Shown one piece after another: positions 51,549 through 60,723 of a stretch of DNA of 64,000 nucleotides. Under the pieces are notes generated by a model, which did no database searches, was not told where the DNA came from, and saw only the letters and a program-made list of their open reading frames with translations. The position numbers and the translations under genes are program-made. The stretch comes from an uncultured Ruminiclostridium sp. (GTDB lineage: Bacteria > Bacillota > Clostridia > Oscillospirales > Ruminococcaceae): NCBI GenBank assembly GCA_934462775.1, contig CAKSIR010000001.1:5244-69243 (forward strand), written 5' to 3'. Within the stretch, counting starts at the first letter, position 1. Every line of letters begins with the position of its first letter.

Positions 51549-52676
51549 TTATACGCTTGCGCCTTTAGCAACATAAATCGGATAATCGATTGTACCGTTC
51601 ATTGTACGGTAGCTGCCTGTTATTACTTCCTTATCAGTGATAACGTAGTTGATTTCCGCCTTATCGCCGATAACTGTATCCTGCATTAAAATGCAGTTCT
51701 TTACAATTGCGCCCTTGCCAACCTTAACGCCTCTGAACAATACGGAGTTCTCAACAATGCCCTCGATAATGCAGCCGTCCGCAACAAGGGAATTTGTAAC
51801 TCTTGCGTCAAGTCCGTACTTAGCAGGCGCGTCGTCGCGAACCTTTGTATAAATCGGGTTATCCCTGTCAAAGAGCAAATCGCGCTTTTTCTTATCCATA
51901 AGAGCCATATTGGAGCTGTAATATGACTTGATGCTGTCAACCTGCTCGTAATAACCGTTATACTTGTAGCCGCAAATCTTGAGTTCCTTGAGCTTGTGCT
52001 GCAAAATATCTACTTCAAAGCTGTACAGATTTCTGCTTGCGCATTCCTTAACGATTGTAAGCAGAAAATCGCGCTTCATAACGTACATATTAAGGCTTAC
52101 GTTGGTTTCGCCCTCAATAGTTTCGGGGCGGATAACAACATCATAAACAAGACCTGCGTCGTTCACTCCGAGAACAACCTTTGTCTTAAGCTGTTCCTTT
52201 GTGAAGGTGTTCTTTGCATACACTGCCGTAATGTCTGCGCCGTTCTTCTCGTGGAAGTCAACAATCGGCTTGTAGTCAATGTTGATAATCACATCGCTGT
52301 CAGTCATTACTACATATTCAGTATCGCCGTGAGCGAGGTAATCCTCAACGCCTGCCAGCGCTTCAAGACGTCCTCTGTAAAGACCGCCGTTTACATGACC
52401 GTAAGGAGGGAGCAGGTGCAGACCGCCCGTCTTTCTCGACAGATCCCATTCAGCGCCTGAGCCTAAGTGATCCAGCAGCGACTGATAGTTTGCCTTTGTG
52501 ATAACTCCGACGTTTGTAATGCCGGAATTAACCATGTTTGAAAGCGGGAAGTCAATCAGTCTGTATCTTGCGCCAAATGGAACAGAGCCCATTGTGCGCT
52601 TCTTTGTTAAATCAGAAATTGTTGTATCGTGCATATTGGCAAATACGATACCAAGCACGTTTGACATATTAGCCAT
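51549..52676 (-). CDS. glgD: Glucose-1-phosphate adenylyltransferase, GlgD subunit
   Basis: A 375-aa GlgC-like subunit. The N-terminal nucleotidyltransferase region is altered: the GGxGxRL loop of GlgC is replaced by NMHDTTISDLT, which is typical of the non-catalytic GlgD that pairs with GlgC. RYRLIDFPLSNMVNSGI and a C-terminal left-handed beta helix are present. It raises activity or changes regulation of the heteromer. It is last in glgB-glgC-glgD; glgA and glgP are not in the window. Confidence 0.92.
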   Translation of the reverse strand: MANMSNVLGIVFANMHDTTISDLTKKRTMGSVPFGARYRLIDFPLSNMVNSGITNVGVITKANYQSLLDHLGSGAEWDLSRKTGGLHLLPPYGHVNGGLYRGRLEALAGVEDYLAHGDTEYVVMTDSDVIINIDYKPIVDFHEKNGADITAVYAKNTFTKEQLKTKVVLGVNDAGLVYDVVIRPETIEGETNVSLNMYVMKRDFLLTIVKECASRNLYSFEVDILQHKLKELKICGYKYNGYYEQVDSIKSYYSSNMALMDKKKRDLLFDRDNPIYTKVRDDAPAKYGLDARVTNSLVADGCIIEGIVENSVLFRGVKVGKGAIVKNCILMQDTVIGDKAEINYVITDKEVITGSYRTMNGTIDYPIYVAKGASV

Positions 52677-52700
52677 ATCTGTTGTAGTCCTTTCCTATCG

Positions 52701-53906
52701 TTACATATCTTCGGAAATCATAGCCTTTGGCTTGATTGCTGTATTTGGCGAAACATTTACATGGTGACCGATAACGGCAACGCCCCATGTATCCTTATCC
52801 TCGATGGTTTCAGGACGCGCGCCTACATGAACGCCTTCGCCGATAACACAGTCTTCGCCGACGATAGCGTATTCAATTATCGCACCCTTCTTGATAACCG
52901 TATTCGGCATGATAATGGAATCGCGGATAACTGCGCCTTCTTCAACTGTAACTCCCGAGAAAAGAACCGAGAAGTCAATGTCGCCGTCAATGTTGCAGCC
53001 CTCGGCAATCATCGAGTTTTCAATCTTGCTGTCCGGACCAACGTAGTGAGGCGGCATAACCGGGTTTCTTGAGTAAATTTTCCAGCTATGGTCGTATAAA
53101 TCAAGCGGAACGTTCGGGTCAAGACAGTCCATATTTGCTTCCCATAAGCTGTCAATCGTTCCAACGTCCTTCCAGTAGCCGTCAAAGTGGTATGCAACCA
53201 GCTTGCTGCCTTCTGCCAGCATTGCAGGAATGATGTTCTTGCCGAAGTCCTTTGTAGCGCTTTCGTCCATTTCGTTTGCAATAAGGTGGCGCTTCAGCGT
53301 AGACCATGTGAAGATGTAAACGCCCATTGACGCTAAGTTTGACTTAGGCTCCTTTGGCTTTTCGGCAAACTCTGTGATAGTGTCCTCTTCATCGGTTGTC
53401 ATGATACCGAAGCGAGGAGCCTCCTCCCACGGAACCTCCAGAACGGCAATTGTTGCGTCAGCGCCCTTTTCCTTGTGGAAATCAAGCATCTTGGAGTAGT
53501 CCATCTTGTAGATGTGGTCGCCCGAAAGAATTGCTACATAATCAGGGTTGTATCTGTCAACGAAACTGATATTCTGATAGATAGCGTTTGCTGTACCTGC
53601 GTACCATGACTTGCCTGACGCCGTTTCATACGGCGGAAGTACATGAACGCCGCCATGCACACGGTCAAGACCCCACGGATGACCGTTGCCTATGTATTCG
53701 TTAAGCACCAGCGGCTGATACTGAGTAAGCACGCCGACTGTGTCAATACCTGAATTTACACAGTTAGAAAGTGGGAAATCAATAATTCTGTACTTGCCGC
53801 CGTAAGGTACGGCCGGCTTTGCCATGTCCTGTGTCAGTGCATACAAGCGGCTTCCCTGACCGCCTGCAAGAAGCATAGCCACGCATTCTTTTTTAACGTG
53901 ATTCAT
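52701..53906 (-). CDS. glgC: Glucose-1-phosphate adenylyltransferase, catalytic subunit GlgC
   Basis: A 401-aa enzyme making ADP-glucose, the committed step of glycogen synthesis. The nucleotide loop [10 protein letters not shown] is near residues 12-21, followed by [19 protein letters not shown] near 29 and the sugar-phosphate region ASMGVYIF near 192. The beta-helix C-terminal domain is complete. GGAGG lies before the ATG and glgB ends 23 bases upstream, so the genes share one transcript. Confidence 0.96.
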   Translation of the reverse strand: MNHVKKECVAMLLAGGQGSRLYALTQDMAKPAVPYGGKYRIIDFPLSNCVNSGIDTVGVLTQYQPLVLNEYIGNGHPWGLDRVHGGVHVLPPYETASGKSWYAGTANAIYQNISFVDRYNPDYVAILSGDHIYKMDYSKMLDFHKEKGADATIAVLEVPWEEAPRFGIMTTDEEDTITEFAEKPKEPKSNLASMGVYIFTWSTLKRHLIANEMDESATKDFGKNIIPAMLAEGSKLVAYHFDGYWKDVGTIDSLWEANMDCLDPNVPLDLYDHSWKIYSRNPVMPPHYVGPDSKIENSMIAEGCNIDGDIDFSVLFSGVTVEEGAVIRDSIIMPNTVIKKGAIIEYAIVGEDCVIGEGVHVGARPETIEDKDTWGVAVIGHHVNVSPNTAIKPKAMISEDM

Positions 53907-53929
53907 AAGAAAAATGTCCTCCGATTATA

Positions 53930-56002
53930 TTATTTTTCTGTTTTTACTGTTTTTGGTTTTTTTGCAGTTTTTGCCGTTTTCTTGGCATCAGTCTTTGGTG
54001 CAGCGGTTTTGCCTGCTGCCCTTTTCGGTTTTGCCGCGGTCTTTGTTTCCTTTGCAGGAGTCTTGGCTGCAGTCTTTTTCTTCTTTATATCATCCTGAGG
54101 ATTTCTGATATTTGTCGGCTTGAAGAACATTGCTGACATCGGCGGGATTTTAATGCTGATTGAGTAAGGCTGACCGTGCATACCCTCGCAGATTGCCTTT
54201 ACCTTTTTGTTTGAAATTCCCGAACCGCCAAACTTCTTATCCTCCGAACTGAATACTTCTTCATAATCGGCATAGTAAGGAACACCGAAATTGTAAACCT
54301 CATGCATATTGGGCTGGAAGTTGAATACGCCTATAAGCTCCTCGCCGCTGTTGTTGATTCTGCGGAAAACGATGACGGAATTGTTGTAGTCGTCGCTGCT
54401 TATCCAGCTGAAGCCCTTCCAGTCGGTATCGATTTCCCACAGCTCGCTGTGTTCATTGTAGAACTTGTTGAGCGCCTGAATATATTCCCAATATTTCTTG
54501 TGCTCGTCAAATTCAAGCACGTCCCAGTCAAGACCTGTCTTGTAATTCCACTCCTTGAACTGAGCAAATTCCTGACCCATGAACATAAGCTTTTTTCCGG
54601 GATGCGCCATCATGTAACCCATGAACGTTCTGAGCGAAGCGAAGCGCTTATCCCTCGGACCGCTCATTTTGTCAAGCATTGAGCACTTGCCGTAAACTAC
54701 CTCGTCGTGAGAAATCGGCAAAATATAGTTTTCGGAGAATGCATAGTAGAACGAGAAGGTAAGCTTGTCGTGGTGATACGGTCTGTACTCCGGATTCATG
54801 GACATATACTGGAGCATATCGTTCATCCAGCCCATGTTCCATTTGAAGTTGAAACCAAGTCCGCCTACGTCGGCAGGCTTTGTAACCATCGGCCAGGCGG
54901 TGCTTTCTTCCGCAATCATGAGAACGTTCGGATGTTCCTTGAACAGCGCTGCGTTAAGCTTTTGGAGGAACGTAACCGCCTCAAGGTTTTCGTTGCCGCC
55001 CTTGTAATTCTTTCTCCACTGTCCGTCCTTGCGGTCATAGTCAAGATAAAGCATGGACGCAACTGCGTCAACGCGCAAACCGTCTATATGATAGCGGGTA
55101 AGCCAGTAGTTTGCGTTTGAAATAAGGAACGACTGAACCTCGGGCTTTCCCCAGTCGAATACTCTCGTACCCCAGTTCTGATGCTCGCGCTTGAACGGGT
55201 CGCTGTACTCATAGCAATAATCGCCGTCAAATTCGTAAAGACCCGCTGCGTCCTTCGGGAAGTGAGCCGGAACCCAGTCAAGGATTACACCGATTCCGTT
55301 ACGGTGGCAATAGTCAACGAATTCCATGAAATCGTGAGGCGTGCCGAAACGGGAGGTCGGCGCATAATATCCGATGCCCTGATAGCCCCATGAGCCGTCA
55401 AACGGAAATTCTGCAATCGGCATCATTTCAATATGGGTGTATCCCATTTTCTTTACATAAGGGATAAGCTCGTTGGCAAGCTCCATGTAATTGAAAAGCT
55501 CGTCCTCGTCCCTCTTATGACGCCATGAATTAAGATGAATCTCATAAATATTCATCGGGGAGGCGTAAACGTTTTTAGTCGACATAGCTTTGATCCACTC
55601 GGAATCCTTCCAATCATATCCGTCTATGTCGTAGATCTTTGAGCCTGTGCTGGGTCTTGTTTCCATGTGGAAGCCGTACGGATCGGCTTTCAGCCTGATC
55701 TGACCGGAGCTGCCCTCAATGCTGTATTTATATGTATCAAACTGCTTAAGTCCGGGAATAAAAAGCTCCCAGATACCGCCGTCGCTGATTTTGTTCATGT
55801 AGTTGCAGGTTCTGTCCCAGTGGTTGAAATCGCCTACAACGCAAACGCTTGAAGCTTTTGGCGCCCAAACGCGGAAAACAACGCCTTTTTTACCGTCCTT
55901 TTCGATAAAATGCGAACCGAAAAACTCATATCCTTTTGTTATGTTTCCCTCGTGGAACAAGTGCAATGGAACTTCATACTCTTTTGGCACCTGAATAGCC
56001 AT
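53930..56002 (-). CDS. glgB: 1,4-alpha-glucan branching enzyme with lysine-rich tail
   Basis: A 690-aa GH13 branching enzyme forming alpha-1,6 branches in glycogen. It has an N-terminal CBM48 domain (FRVWAPKASSVCVVGDFNHWD, about 43-63) and the barrel with catalytic Asp in GLRVDAVASMLYLD, Glu in LMIAEESTAWP and Asp in ISHDEVVYG. The enzyme proper ends near residue 638. Residues 640-690 form an unusual tail with 19 Lys plus many Ala, Thr and Pro, like a histone-H1-type tail. GGGAG precedes the ATG. It heads the glg operon. Confidence 0.94.
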   Translation of the reverse strand: MAIQVPKEYEVPLHLFHEGNITKGYEFFGSHFIEKDGKKGVVFRVWAPKASSVCVVGDFNHWDRTCNYMNKISDGGIWELFIPGLKQFDTYKYSIEGSSGQIRLKADPYGFHMETRPSTGSKIYDIDGYDWKDSEWIKAMSTKNVYASPMNIYEIHLNSWRHKRDEDELFNYMELANELIPYVKKMGYTHIEMMPIAEFPFDGSWGYQGIGYYAPTSRFGTPHDFMEFVDYCHRNGIGVILDWVPAHFPKDAAGLYEFDGDYCYEYSDPFKREHQNWGTRVFDWGKPEVQSFLISNANYWLTRYHIDGLRVDAVASMLYLDYDRKDGQWRKNYKGGNENLEAVTFLQKLNAALFKEHPNVLMIAEESTAWPMVTKPADVGGLGFNFKWNMGWMNDMLQYMSMNPEYRPYHHDKLTFSFYYAFSENYILPISHDEVVYGKCSMLDKMSGPRDKRFASLRTFMGYMMAHPGKKLMFMGQEFAQFKEWNYKTGLDWDVLEFDEHKKYWEYIQALNKFYNEHSELWEIDTDWKGFSWISSDDYNNSVIVFRRINNSGEELIGVFNFQPNMHEVYNFGVPYYADYEEVFSSEDKKFGGSGISNKKVKAICEGMHGQPYSISIKIPPMSAMFFKPTNIRNPQDDIKKKKTAAKTPAKETKTAAKPKRAAGKTAAPKTDAKKTAKTAKKPKTVKTEK

Positions 56003-56061
56003 AGCCGTACTCCCTTTCTTATTGGATATTTTTCATAAATATATTTTTTATATTTGTATAT

Positions 56062-56090
56062 ATAATAACATATCGTCAATAAATTATCAA
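56062..56090 (-). promoter_or_regulatory. Possible glg operon promoter
   Basis: On the minus strand, TTGATA (56085-56090), a 17-base spacer and TATTAT (56062-56067). The 270-base gap is very AT-rich, so other promoters are possible. Confidence 0.45.
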
Positions 56091-56226
56091 TACTTTTTTA
56101 GCACTTTTATCAATCATGCTTTAATTCAACATCATTATATATGCATTTTGCATATAATTTTATGTAACGCAAATTTTCATTTTGCACAATTTTTATAATT
56201 TTGTTGCAAAATTGTTTTTTACGCTC

Positions 56227-56274
56227 AATGCGGACTGTTGTTTCGAAACATAAACTAACAGTCCGCATTTTTTT
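56227..56274. terminator. Strong hairpin after spoIIE
   Basis: AATGCGGACTGTT and AACAGTCCGCATT form a perfect 13-bp stem with a 17-base loop. The seven-base T-run is on the plus strand, whereas spoIIE ends here on the minus strand, so its best orientation is antisense to the genes. Confidence 0.75.
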
Positions 56275-58540
56275 ACTTGCAAAGCTTTATAAGCACAACC
56301 GAAATGTCGTCCTCCCTGTCCTTTCCGCTGTTCAGGCGGGCTGTTTCGGCAATTTTGCACGAAAGAGCCTTTAGGTCGTCATTTTCTTTACCAAGTTCAT
56401 GTTCAAGCCACGATTCGCTGAGCTCCGCGCCGTCGCTGGTCATAATCACCATATCGTTTTCGCCGATAGTGAAGCTCTGACGCTCCATTTTGGGAAAATA
56501 ATCAATTCCGACCGGCATTCCCCTGCCGCCCGCCTTTACGATTTTTCTGCCGCATTTTATGTAGGTTGCCGCCGCCCCCGCCTTGAATAAATCCACTCTG
56601 CCCGAATACAGGTCAACCCTGCATATATCAAGGGTCGCAAAGCTTTCGTCAGTGCTTTTTACCAGCAGCGACGTATTCAGTATTTCAACCGCAGCCTCCA
56701 TGTCAATTCCTGCTCTCAGCAGCTTTAACAGCATTCCGCAGGCGAAAGCCGAATCAATCCGCGCCCTTGCGCCGCTGCCCATTCCGTCCGACAGGATACA
56801 GTAGGAATAGCCCTTGCCGTCGCTGAAGCTTTCAAAATAATCTCCGCAGGATTTTTCCTTTGACAAACTTAACTGACAGCACTCGGTTTCAACGGAGTAA
56901 AGCGCGCTTTCAAACATGGTAATTCTCACTCTGCCGTTGTCCTGAGGGATTATGTCGGGCAGGTCGAACTCGCGCTGCAGGCTGTTTATAACGCTGTCGC
57001 AGAATTCCTCAGCCGTTGCAGTCAGCTTACCTTTTCCGTATGCTTCAATGCTCATGCTGCCGTCACGGATTACCACCATCGCCTTTGGCTCGTCCAGTCC
57101 GCAGACGGTCATAATGTCCTCCACCCTTGCGGCGGAGCGCCTGTCGTATGCGGCATTGCCGCTGAATTCGGCGGCGGTGCGCTTTAGCAGCTTTTCCGTT
57201 GCCTCAAGCTGCGATGTAAGAATACAGCGCATTTCGGTTATTTTGCGGCCGGACTGGTTCATGGTTACAAACTCGCGGTACTTGTCGTTGATTGCCGCTG
57301 CGAAACGGTTGGTTCTGCTGCATATATTGCCGATTGTGCCCGTAAAATCGTCCTTGTCTATGCGCTCGCCTTTTCGCAGCTTCTCCATCAGCTTTTCCAT
57401 CTGCCTGACAGTTTCGTTGTATTCGTCCCCCCAGCACCGCATATTGCTGTGACAGCGAACGCAAATCTTATCGCAGGCCGATGTATAGACCCACGAAATG
57501 TCGCGCACGCTCTGCTTATCAAGCACCTCTGCGGTTTTATCGACGGCGGTTCTCATTTCCTCAAGGGCGTCCCCTGCCGAAATCAGTCTTTCGCCGAAAA
57601 CCTCGGATATATCAGCGCCGTTTTGGACGGCGGGCTTCTGCTGAAATCTGCGTACAATGTTCTGCACGGGCAGCGCCATGAACAGCACGCTTCCCGTAAG
57701 CGCTCCCGCCATTGTGCCGAGTGTATGCGAGTCGGCGCCAAGCACCGCTACCGATACGGCGGAGGCAAGTATAAACCCTGCCGCCTGAGTCAGCTTTCCG
57801 AAACGTGTAAACAGTGCGCCAACTATTCCGCCCGTGCAGAGAATCAGCCCTCCGGATGCAAGCTCGACGTTTGACAATGCAATTCCGAATGCGGCAATAA
57901 TTCCGCAAACAGCCGCGCCCGAAAACCTGTAACGGCTGCCAAAGGCAAGAATGACAATAGTCGCGGTGATTATCCCGACGTTGAAAACTCCGAACCGAAA
58001 GCTGGTAAGCGCCGCAATTCCAAAAGCGAACACCGCGCCCACCGCAGCCATATTTCCGGGCTTGAGAAGTATCACGCTGCGGTCTTGTCCGATGATTTTG
58101 TATAGCTGAATAAGCGAGTAGGACGACGCTCCAGAAACAAGAGCGAAGCCTATTGCAATGAAAATATCGGCAGGCTGTCTTGCCGTTACGGCATTGGTAA
58201 GGAATACGCTTGCCGCCGTCAGCGCAGAGGTGCCGAAGTGAATGAGCCTGCTGTAACTCTTGCCGAGAAAAACACGCAGCGCGCCTATTGCCACCATGGA
58301 CGCAAGGGACGGTATCGCCTCCATAAAATCGCCGCATACAAGAAATCCCACCGCGCTGCCCGTAAACGCGGCAAAACAGCAGCCGCCGCTCAGGCTCGAC
58401 AGAAACGCCGCCGCAAAGGGCGATATTTTCCCGAACAGGGTTGTTGCCGCAAGTATAAATCCCACAAGCGCAGACAGCGGCAGCTTAAGATGACTGCGCT
58501 TAGACTCTGTCAGCACGGTATGAAAAAGTTCCCTTTCCAT
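56273..58540 (-). CDS. spoIIE: Stage II sporulation protein E
   Basis: A 755-aa membrane phosphatase. About ten spans occupy residues 18-290, a central region follows, and a PP2C-type domain (about 540-755) carries ILSDGMGSGARARIDS and, near the end, MTSDGAELSESW. In B. subtilis it dephosphorylates SpoIIAA to activate sigma-F and helps form the polar septum. The ATG has GGAGG before it. Its promoter has the 21-base spacer expected for Spo0A control. Confidence 0.95.
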   Translation of the reverse strand: MERELFHTVLTESKRSHLKLPLSALVGFILAATTLFGKISPFAAAFLSSLSGGCCFAAFTGSAVGFLVCGDFMEAIPSLASMVAIGALRVFLGKSYSRLIHFGTSALTAASVFLTNAVTARQPADIFIAIGFALVSGASSYSLIQLYKIIGQDRSVILLKPGNMAAVGAVFAFGIAALTSFRFGVFNVGIITATIVILAFGSRYRFSGAAVCGIIAAFGIALSNVELASGGLILCTGGIVGALFTRFGKLTQAAGFILASAVSVAVLGADSHTLGTMAGALTGSVLFMALPVQNIVRRFQQKPAVQNGADISEVFGERLISAGDALEEMRTAVDKTAEVLDKQSVRDISWVYTSACDKICVRCHSNMRCWGDEYNETVRQMEKLMEKLRKGERIDKDDFTGTIGNICSRTNRFAAAINDKYREFVTMNQSGRKITEMRCILTSQLEATEKLLKRTAAEFSGNAAYDRRSAARVEDIMTVCGLDEPKAMVVIRDGSMSIEAYGKGKLTATAEEFCDSVINSLQREFDLPDIIPQDNGRVRITMFESALYSVETECCQLSLSKEKSCGDYFESFSDGKGYSYCILSDGMGSGARARIDSAFACGMLLKLLRAGIDMEAAVEILNTSLLVKSTDESFATLDICRVDLYSGRVDLFKAGAAATYIKCGRKIVKAGGRGMPVGIDYFPKMERQSFTIGENDMVIMTSDGAELSESWLEHELGKENDDLKALSCKIAETARLNSGKDREDDISVVLIKLCK

Positions 58541-58575
58541 TTTTACTTCCTCCGTTTGTAAAATCCATCAGTTTC

Positions 58576-58609
58576 ATTCTACAACCGCGCCTGAGCAAAA
58601 ATTGTCAAA
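58576..58609 (-). promoter_or_regulatory. Spo0A-type promoter of spoIIE
   Basis: On the minus strand, TTGACA (58603-58608) and TAGAAT (58576-58581) are separated by 21 bases, the long spacing known for Spo0A-activated sigma-A promoters such as B. subtilis spoIIE and spoIIG. A Spo0A-box-like TTGTCAAA on the plus strand (58602-58609) overlaps the -35 box. Confidence 0.65.
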
Positions 58610-58623
58610 AAGGGAACCTATGC

Positions 58624-59481
58624 TTATAATTCTTTTTTTATTTTCTTGTATAAAGCTACAAAATCGTCCATTTTCAGTTCTTCGGGACGCGCTGTCGGCT
58701 TTATGTTACAGCTTGCGAGGTATTCCGCAAGCGTTGCTTTAGAAATTTTCAGCTCCGCCGATAACGGATTTACCAGCTGCTTTCTGCGCTGCGCAAAGCT
58801 GGCTCTGACTATTCTGAAAAACAGCTTTTCGTCCTCAACGCCGTACTTGTTTTCAGTGAGAATGTCAAGTCTGATAACGGCGCTGTCAACGTTGGGCGGC
58901 GGCATAAAGCTGCCTCTGCTTACCTTGAAAAGCTGAACGGGCTTGCAGTAATAATTTACCGCAACGCTTATCGCTCCGCATTCTCTGCCGCCTATTTCGG
59001 CGCACAGCCTGTCGGCTGCCTCCTTCTGAACCATGACGGTTATGGACTTTATGGGCAGACGCTCTTCAAGCAGCCGCATAATAACGGGCGATGTAATATA
59101 GTACGGCAGATTTGCGCATACAACAACGTCCATTCCGTCAAACTTTTCCTTTATTACCGCCGCAAGGTCCGCTTTCATAACGTCGGTGAAAATAACTTCA
59201 ACATTGTCAAAATCCGCGAGAGTTTCCTCAAGAATCGGCTTTAATCCGGTGTCGATTTCAATTGCAACAACCTTGTCGCAGCGTATGGCAAGCTCCTGCG
59301 TAAGAACGCCTACGCCTGTTCCTATTTCAATTGCCCCAACGCCTTTTTTACAGCCTCCCATTTCGGCAATCCTCGGGCAGACAGTGGGATTTACAAGAAA
59401 GTTCTGTCCGAGAGATTTGGTGAACGAAAAGCCGTGGCGCTGAAAAAGATCTTTTATAACATTTATGTTTGTAAGCTGCAT
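58624..59481 (-). CDS. rsmA: 16S rRNA (adenine(1518)-N6/adenine(1519)-N6)-dimethyltransferase
   Basis: A 285-aa methyltransferase that dimethylates the two adjacent adenines near the 3' end of 16S rRNA. Motifs in order: SLGQNFLVNP near residue 23, the SAM loop EIGTGVGVLTQEL near 52, the catalytic NLPYYITSPV near 124, and the C-terminal RRKQLVNPLSA region. CGGAG precedes the ATG. It lies upstream of spoIIE with its own promoter; the spoIIE promoter begins just after its stop. Confidence 0.96.
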   Translation of the reverse strand: MQLTNINVIKDLFQRHGFSFTKSLGQNFLVNPTVCPRIAEMGGCKKGVGAIEIGTGVGVLTQELAIRCDKVVAIEIDTGLKPILEETLADFDNVEVIFTDVMKADLAAVIKEKFDGMDVVVCANLPYYITSPVIMRLLEERLPIKSITVMVQKEAADRLCAEIGGRECGAISVAVNYYCKPVQLFKVSRGSFMPPPNVDSAVIRLDILTENKYGVEDEKLFFRIVRASFAQRRKQLVNPLSAELKISKATLAEYLASCNIKPTARPEELKMDDFVALYKKIKKEL

Positions 59482-59511
59482 TTTAACTCCGTTTAAATTT
59501 GATATATCTCA

Positions 59512-59540
59512 ATTATACCTGCATAATTCTGTAAAGTCAA
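59512..59540 (-). promoter_or_regulatory. Predicted rsmA promoter
   Basis: On the minus strand, TTGACT (59535-59540), a 17-base spacer and TATAAT (59512-59517), back to back with the next promoter. Confidence 0.8.
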
Positions 59541-59548
59541 GAAAATAG

Positions 59549-59577
59549 TTGACTTGCAGCCGCTTATACCTTATAAT
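59549..59577 (+). promoter_or_regulatory. Predicted promoter of the deaminase gene
   Basis: TTGACT (59549-59554), a 17-base spacer and TATAAT (59572-59577). Confidence 0.8.
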
Positions 59578-59616
59578 AATAGAAAAGCAACTTTTCCTAT
59601 GAAAGGACAGCAAAAA

Positions 59617-60105
59617 ATGAAAAGACGCGACAAGACAAACTACTATCTTGACATAGCTGAAACCGTATGCGAAAGAAGCACCTGCCTGAGGCGTAATTTC
59701 GGCGCGATCATCGTTAAAAACGATGAAATAATCTCAACAGGCTTCAACGGCGCTCCGCGCGGCAGGGTAAACTGCTCAGACTGCGGAGAATGCACCCGCG
59801 AAAAGTTAGGCATACCGAGAGGTCAGCGTTATGAGCTTTGCCGCTCCGTTCACGCGGAAGCGAACGCAATCATCTCTGCCCCCAGAATTTCAATGATAGG
59901 CTCCACAATATATCTTGCCTGCCATGACGCAAAGGACGGTTCGCTGTGCGGAAACGTTGAACCCTGCTCAATGTGCAAAAGACTTATCATAAACGCAGGC
60001 ATTGAAAAAGTAATCGTCCGAGAGGACAAAAACATTTTCCGCGAAATTGAGGTCGAAAGCTGGATTGAAAACGACGACAGCCTTGACGGAAAAGATTCAT
60101 ATTAA
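59617..60105 (+). CDS. dCMP deaminase-family protein (ComEB-like)
   Basis: A 162-aa zinc cytidine/deoxycytidylate deaminase-fold protein. The zinc site is HAEANAI near residue 84 with PCSMC near 119; two extra Cys pairs (CSDCGEC near 52) suggest a structural zinc as in dCMP deaminases. I use the ATG at 59617 because AAAGGA lies ten bases before it; the ATG at 59599 is itself part of that ribosome site. It likely makes dUMP for thymidylate synthesis. Confidence 0.88.
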   Translation: MKRRDKTNYYLDIAETVCERSTCLRRNFGAIIVKNDEIISTGFNGAPRGRVNCSDCGECTREKLGIPRGQRYELCRSVHAEANAIISAPRISMIGSTIYLACHDAKDGSLCGNVEPCSMCKRLIINAGIEKVIVREDKNIFREIEVESWIENDDSLDGKDSY

Positions 60106-60109
60106 GAAA

Positions 60110-60142
60110 AAGCAGTGCGGATTTTCTCCGTACTGCTTTTTT
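60110..60142. terminator. Bidirectional terminator
   Basis: AAGCAGTGCGGA pairs with TCCGTACTGCTT (one G-T) with A- and T-tracts on the two sides. It serves the deaminase gene and the minus-strand 32-codon gene. Confidence 0.88.
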
Positions 60143-60143
60143 A

Positions 60144-60242
60144 TCAGCCCTTTTTGTTCTGTGCGCTCTGCTGATTCTGCTGATTCTGCTGTGACTGCTG
60201 ATTTTTTGACTGCTTTGGCTGTTTGTTCTGACTTTTTGCCAT
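60144..60242 (-). CDS. 32-residue Gln/Asn/Lys-rich small protein
   Basis: A very short gene supported by a good ribosome site (AAAGGAAG, seven bases before the ATG at 60242) and an immediate terminator. The protein is almost entirely Gln, Asn, Lys and Ser, with repeated NQQ units, no hydrophobic core and no Cys. The composition recalls small acid-soluble spore proteins of the minor or gamma type, but no sequence motif confirms this. It follows a Cys-rich small gene on the same strand by 72 bases. Confidence 0.6.
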   Translation of the reverse strand: MAKSQNKQPKQSKNQQSQQNQQNQQSAQNKKG

Positions 60243-60314
60243 AATAACACTTCCTTTTGAATATTGACATCGCTGTCATGGGTTATTTTTCCCATGGCTG
60301 CAAGCTTTATTCAA

Positions 60315-60653
60315 TCAAAAAAACAGAATATATCCAAGCGCAAGCAGCAGCTTCGTATCGCACCTTTCGCGGTACAGCGCAAGCATAAGCGCCGCAACAA
60401 ACAGCAAATCGGGATCTCTCAGTATGTGTTCAAGCGGTCCTCCGCAAAACGGCGGCACGGGCGGTCTTGGCGGCGGCGGTCTGTGGTCGGGACGCGGGTG
60501 ATAATGATCGTCGCACGGTTTGCAGCCGTCACACGGTACACAGCCGTCGCGGCTGCCGTCGCAGTGTTTCCGCCAGTATTCGCAGCCGAATTCGTCCTTG
60601 CCGTTGCAGCCGGCGCAGCAACGACACGGTTCCCTGCGGTATTCACATTCCAT
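60315..60653 (-). CDS. Cys/Pro-rich small protein with hydrophobic C-terminus
   Basis: A 112-aa protein with 13 Cys, most in the first 45 residues in CxC, CC and CxxC groups. A His/Pro/Arg stretch (about 48-68) follows, and the C-terminus reads DPDLLFVAALMLALYRERCDTKLLLALGYILFF-like in pattern, i.e. two hydrophobic helices around an Arg-Glu-Arg-Cys-Asp turn. I use the ATG at 60653 because GGAGGG lies seven bases before it; the frame is open further upstream only over the previous gene. From memory this C-terminal pattern recurs in sporulating Clostridia. Function unknown. Confidence 0.68.
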   Translation of the reverse strand: MECEYRREPCRCCAGCNGKDEFGCEYWRKHCDGSRDGCVPCDGCKPCDDHYHPRPDHRPPPPRPPVPPFCGGPLEHILRDPDLLFVAALMLALYRERCDTKLLLALGYILFF

Positions 60654-60723
60654 ATTTTCGCCCTCCTTATTTAAGCAGTGGGATTTCTCCCCTTTACAGC
60701 TTATGCAGGAGTTGTCGAAAAAG

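Noticed and set aside
60712-60720. Perfect Spo0A box TTGTCGAAA before the Cys-rich gene
   Set aside because: An eight-base match is expected by chance in 64 kb and no promoter with the right geometry accompanies it.
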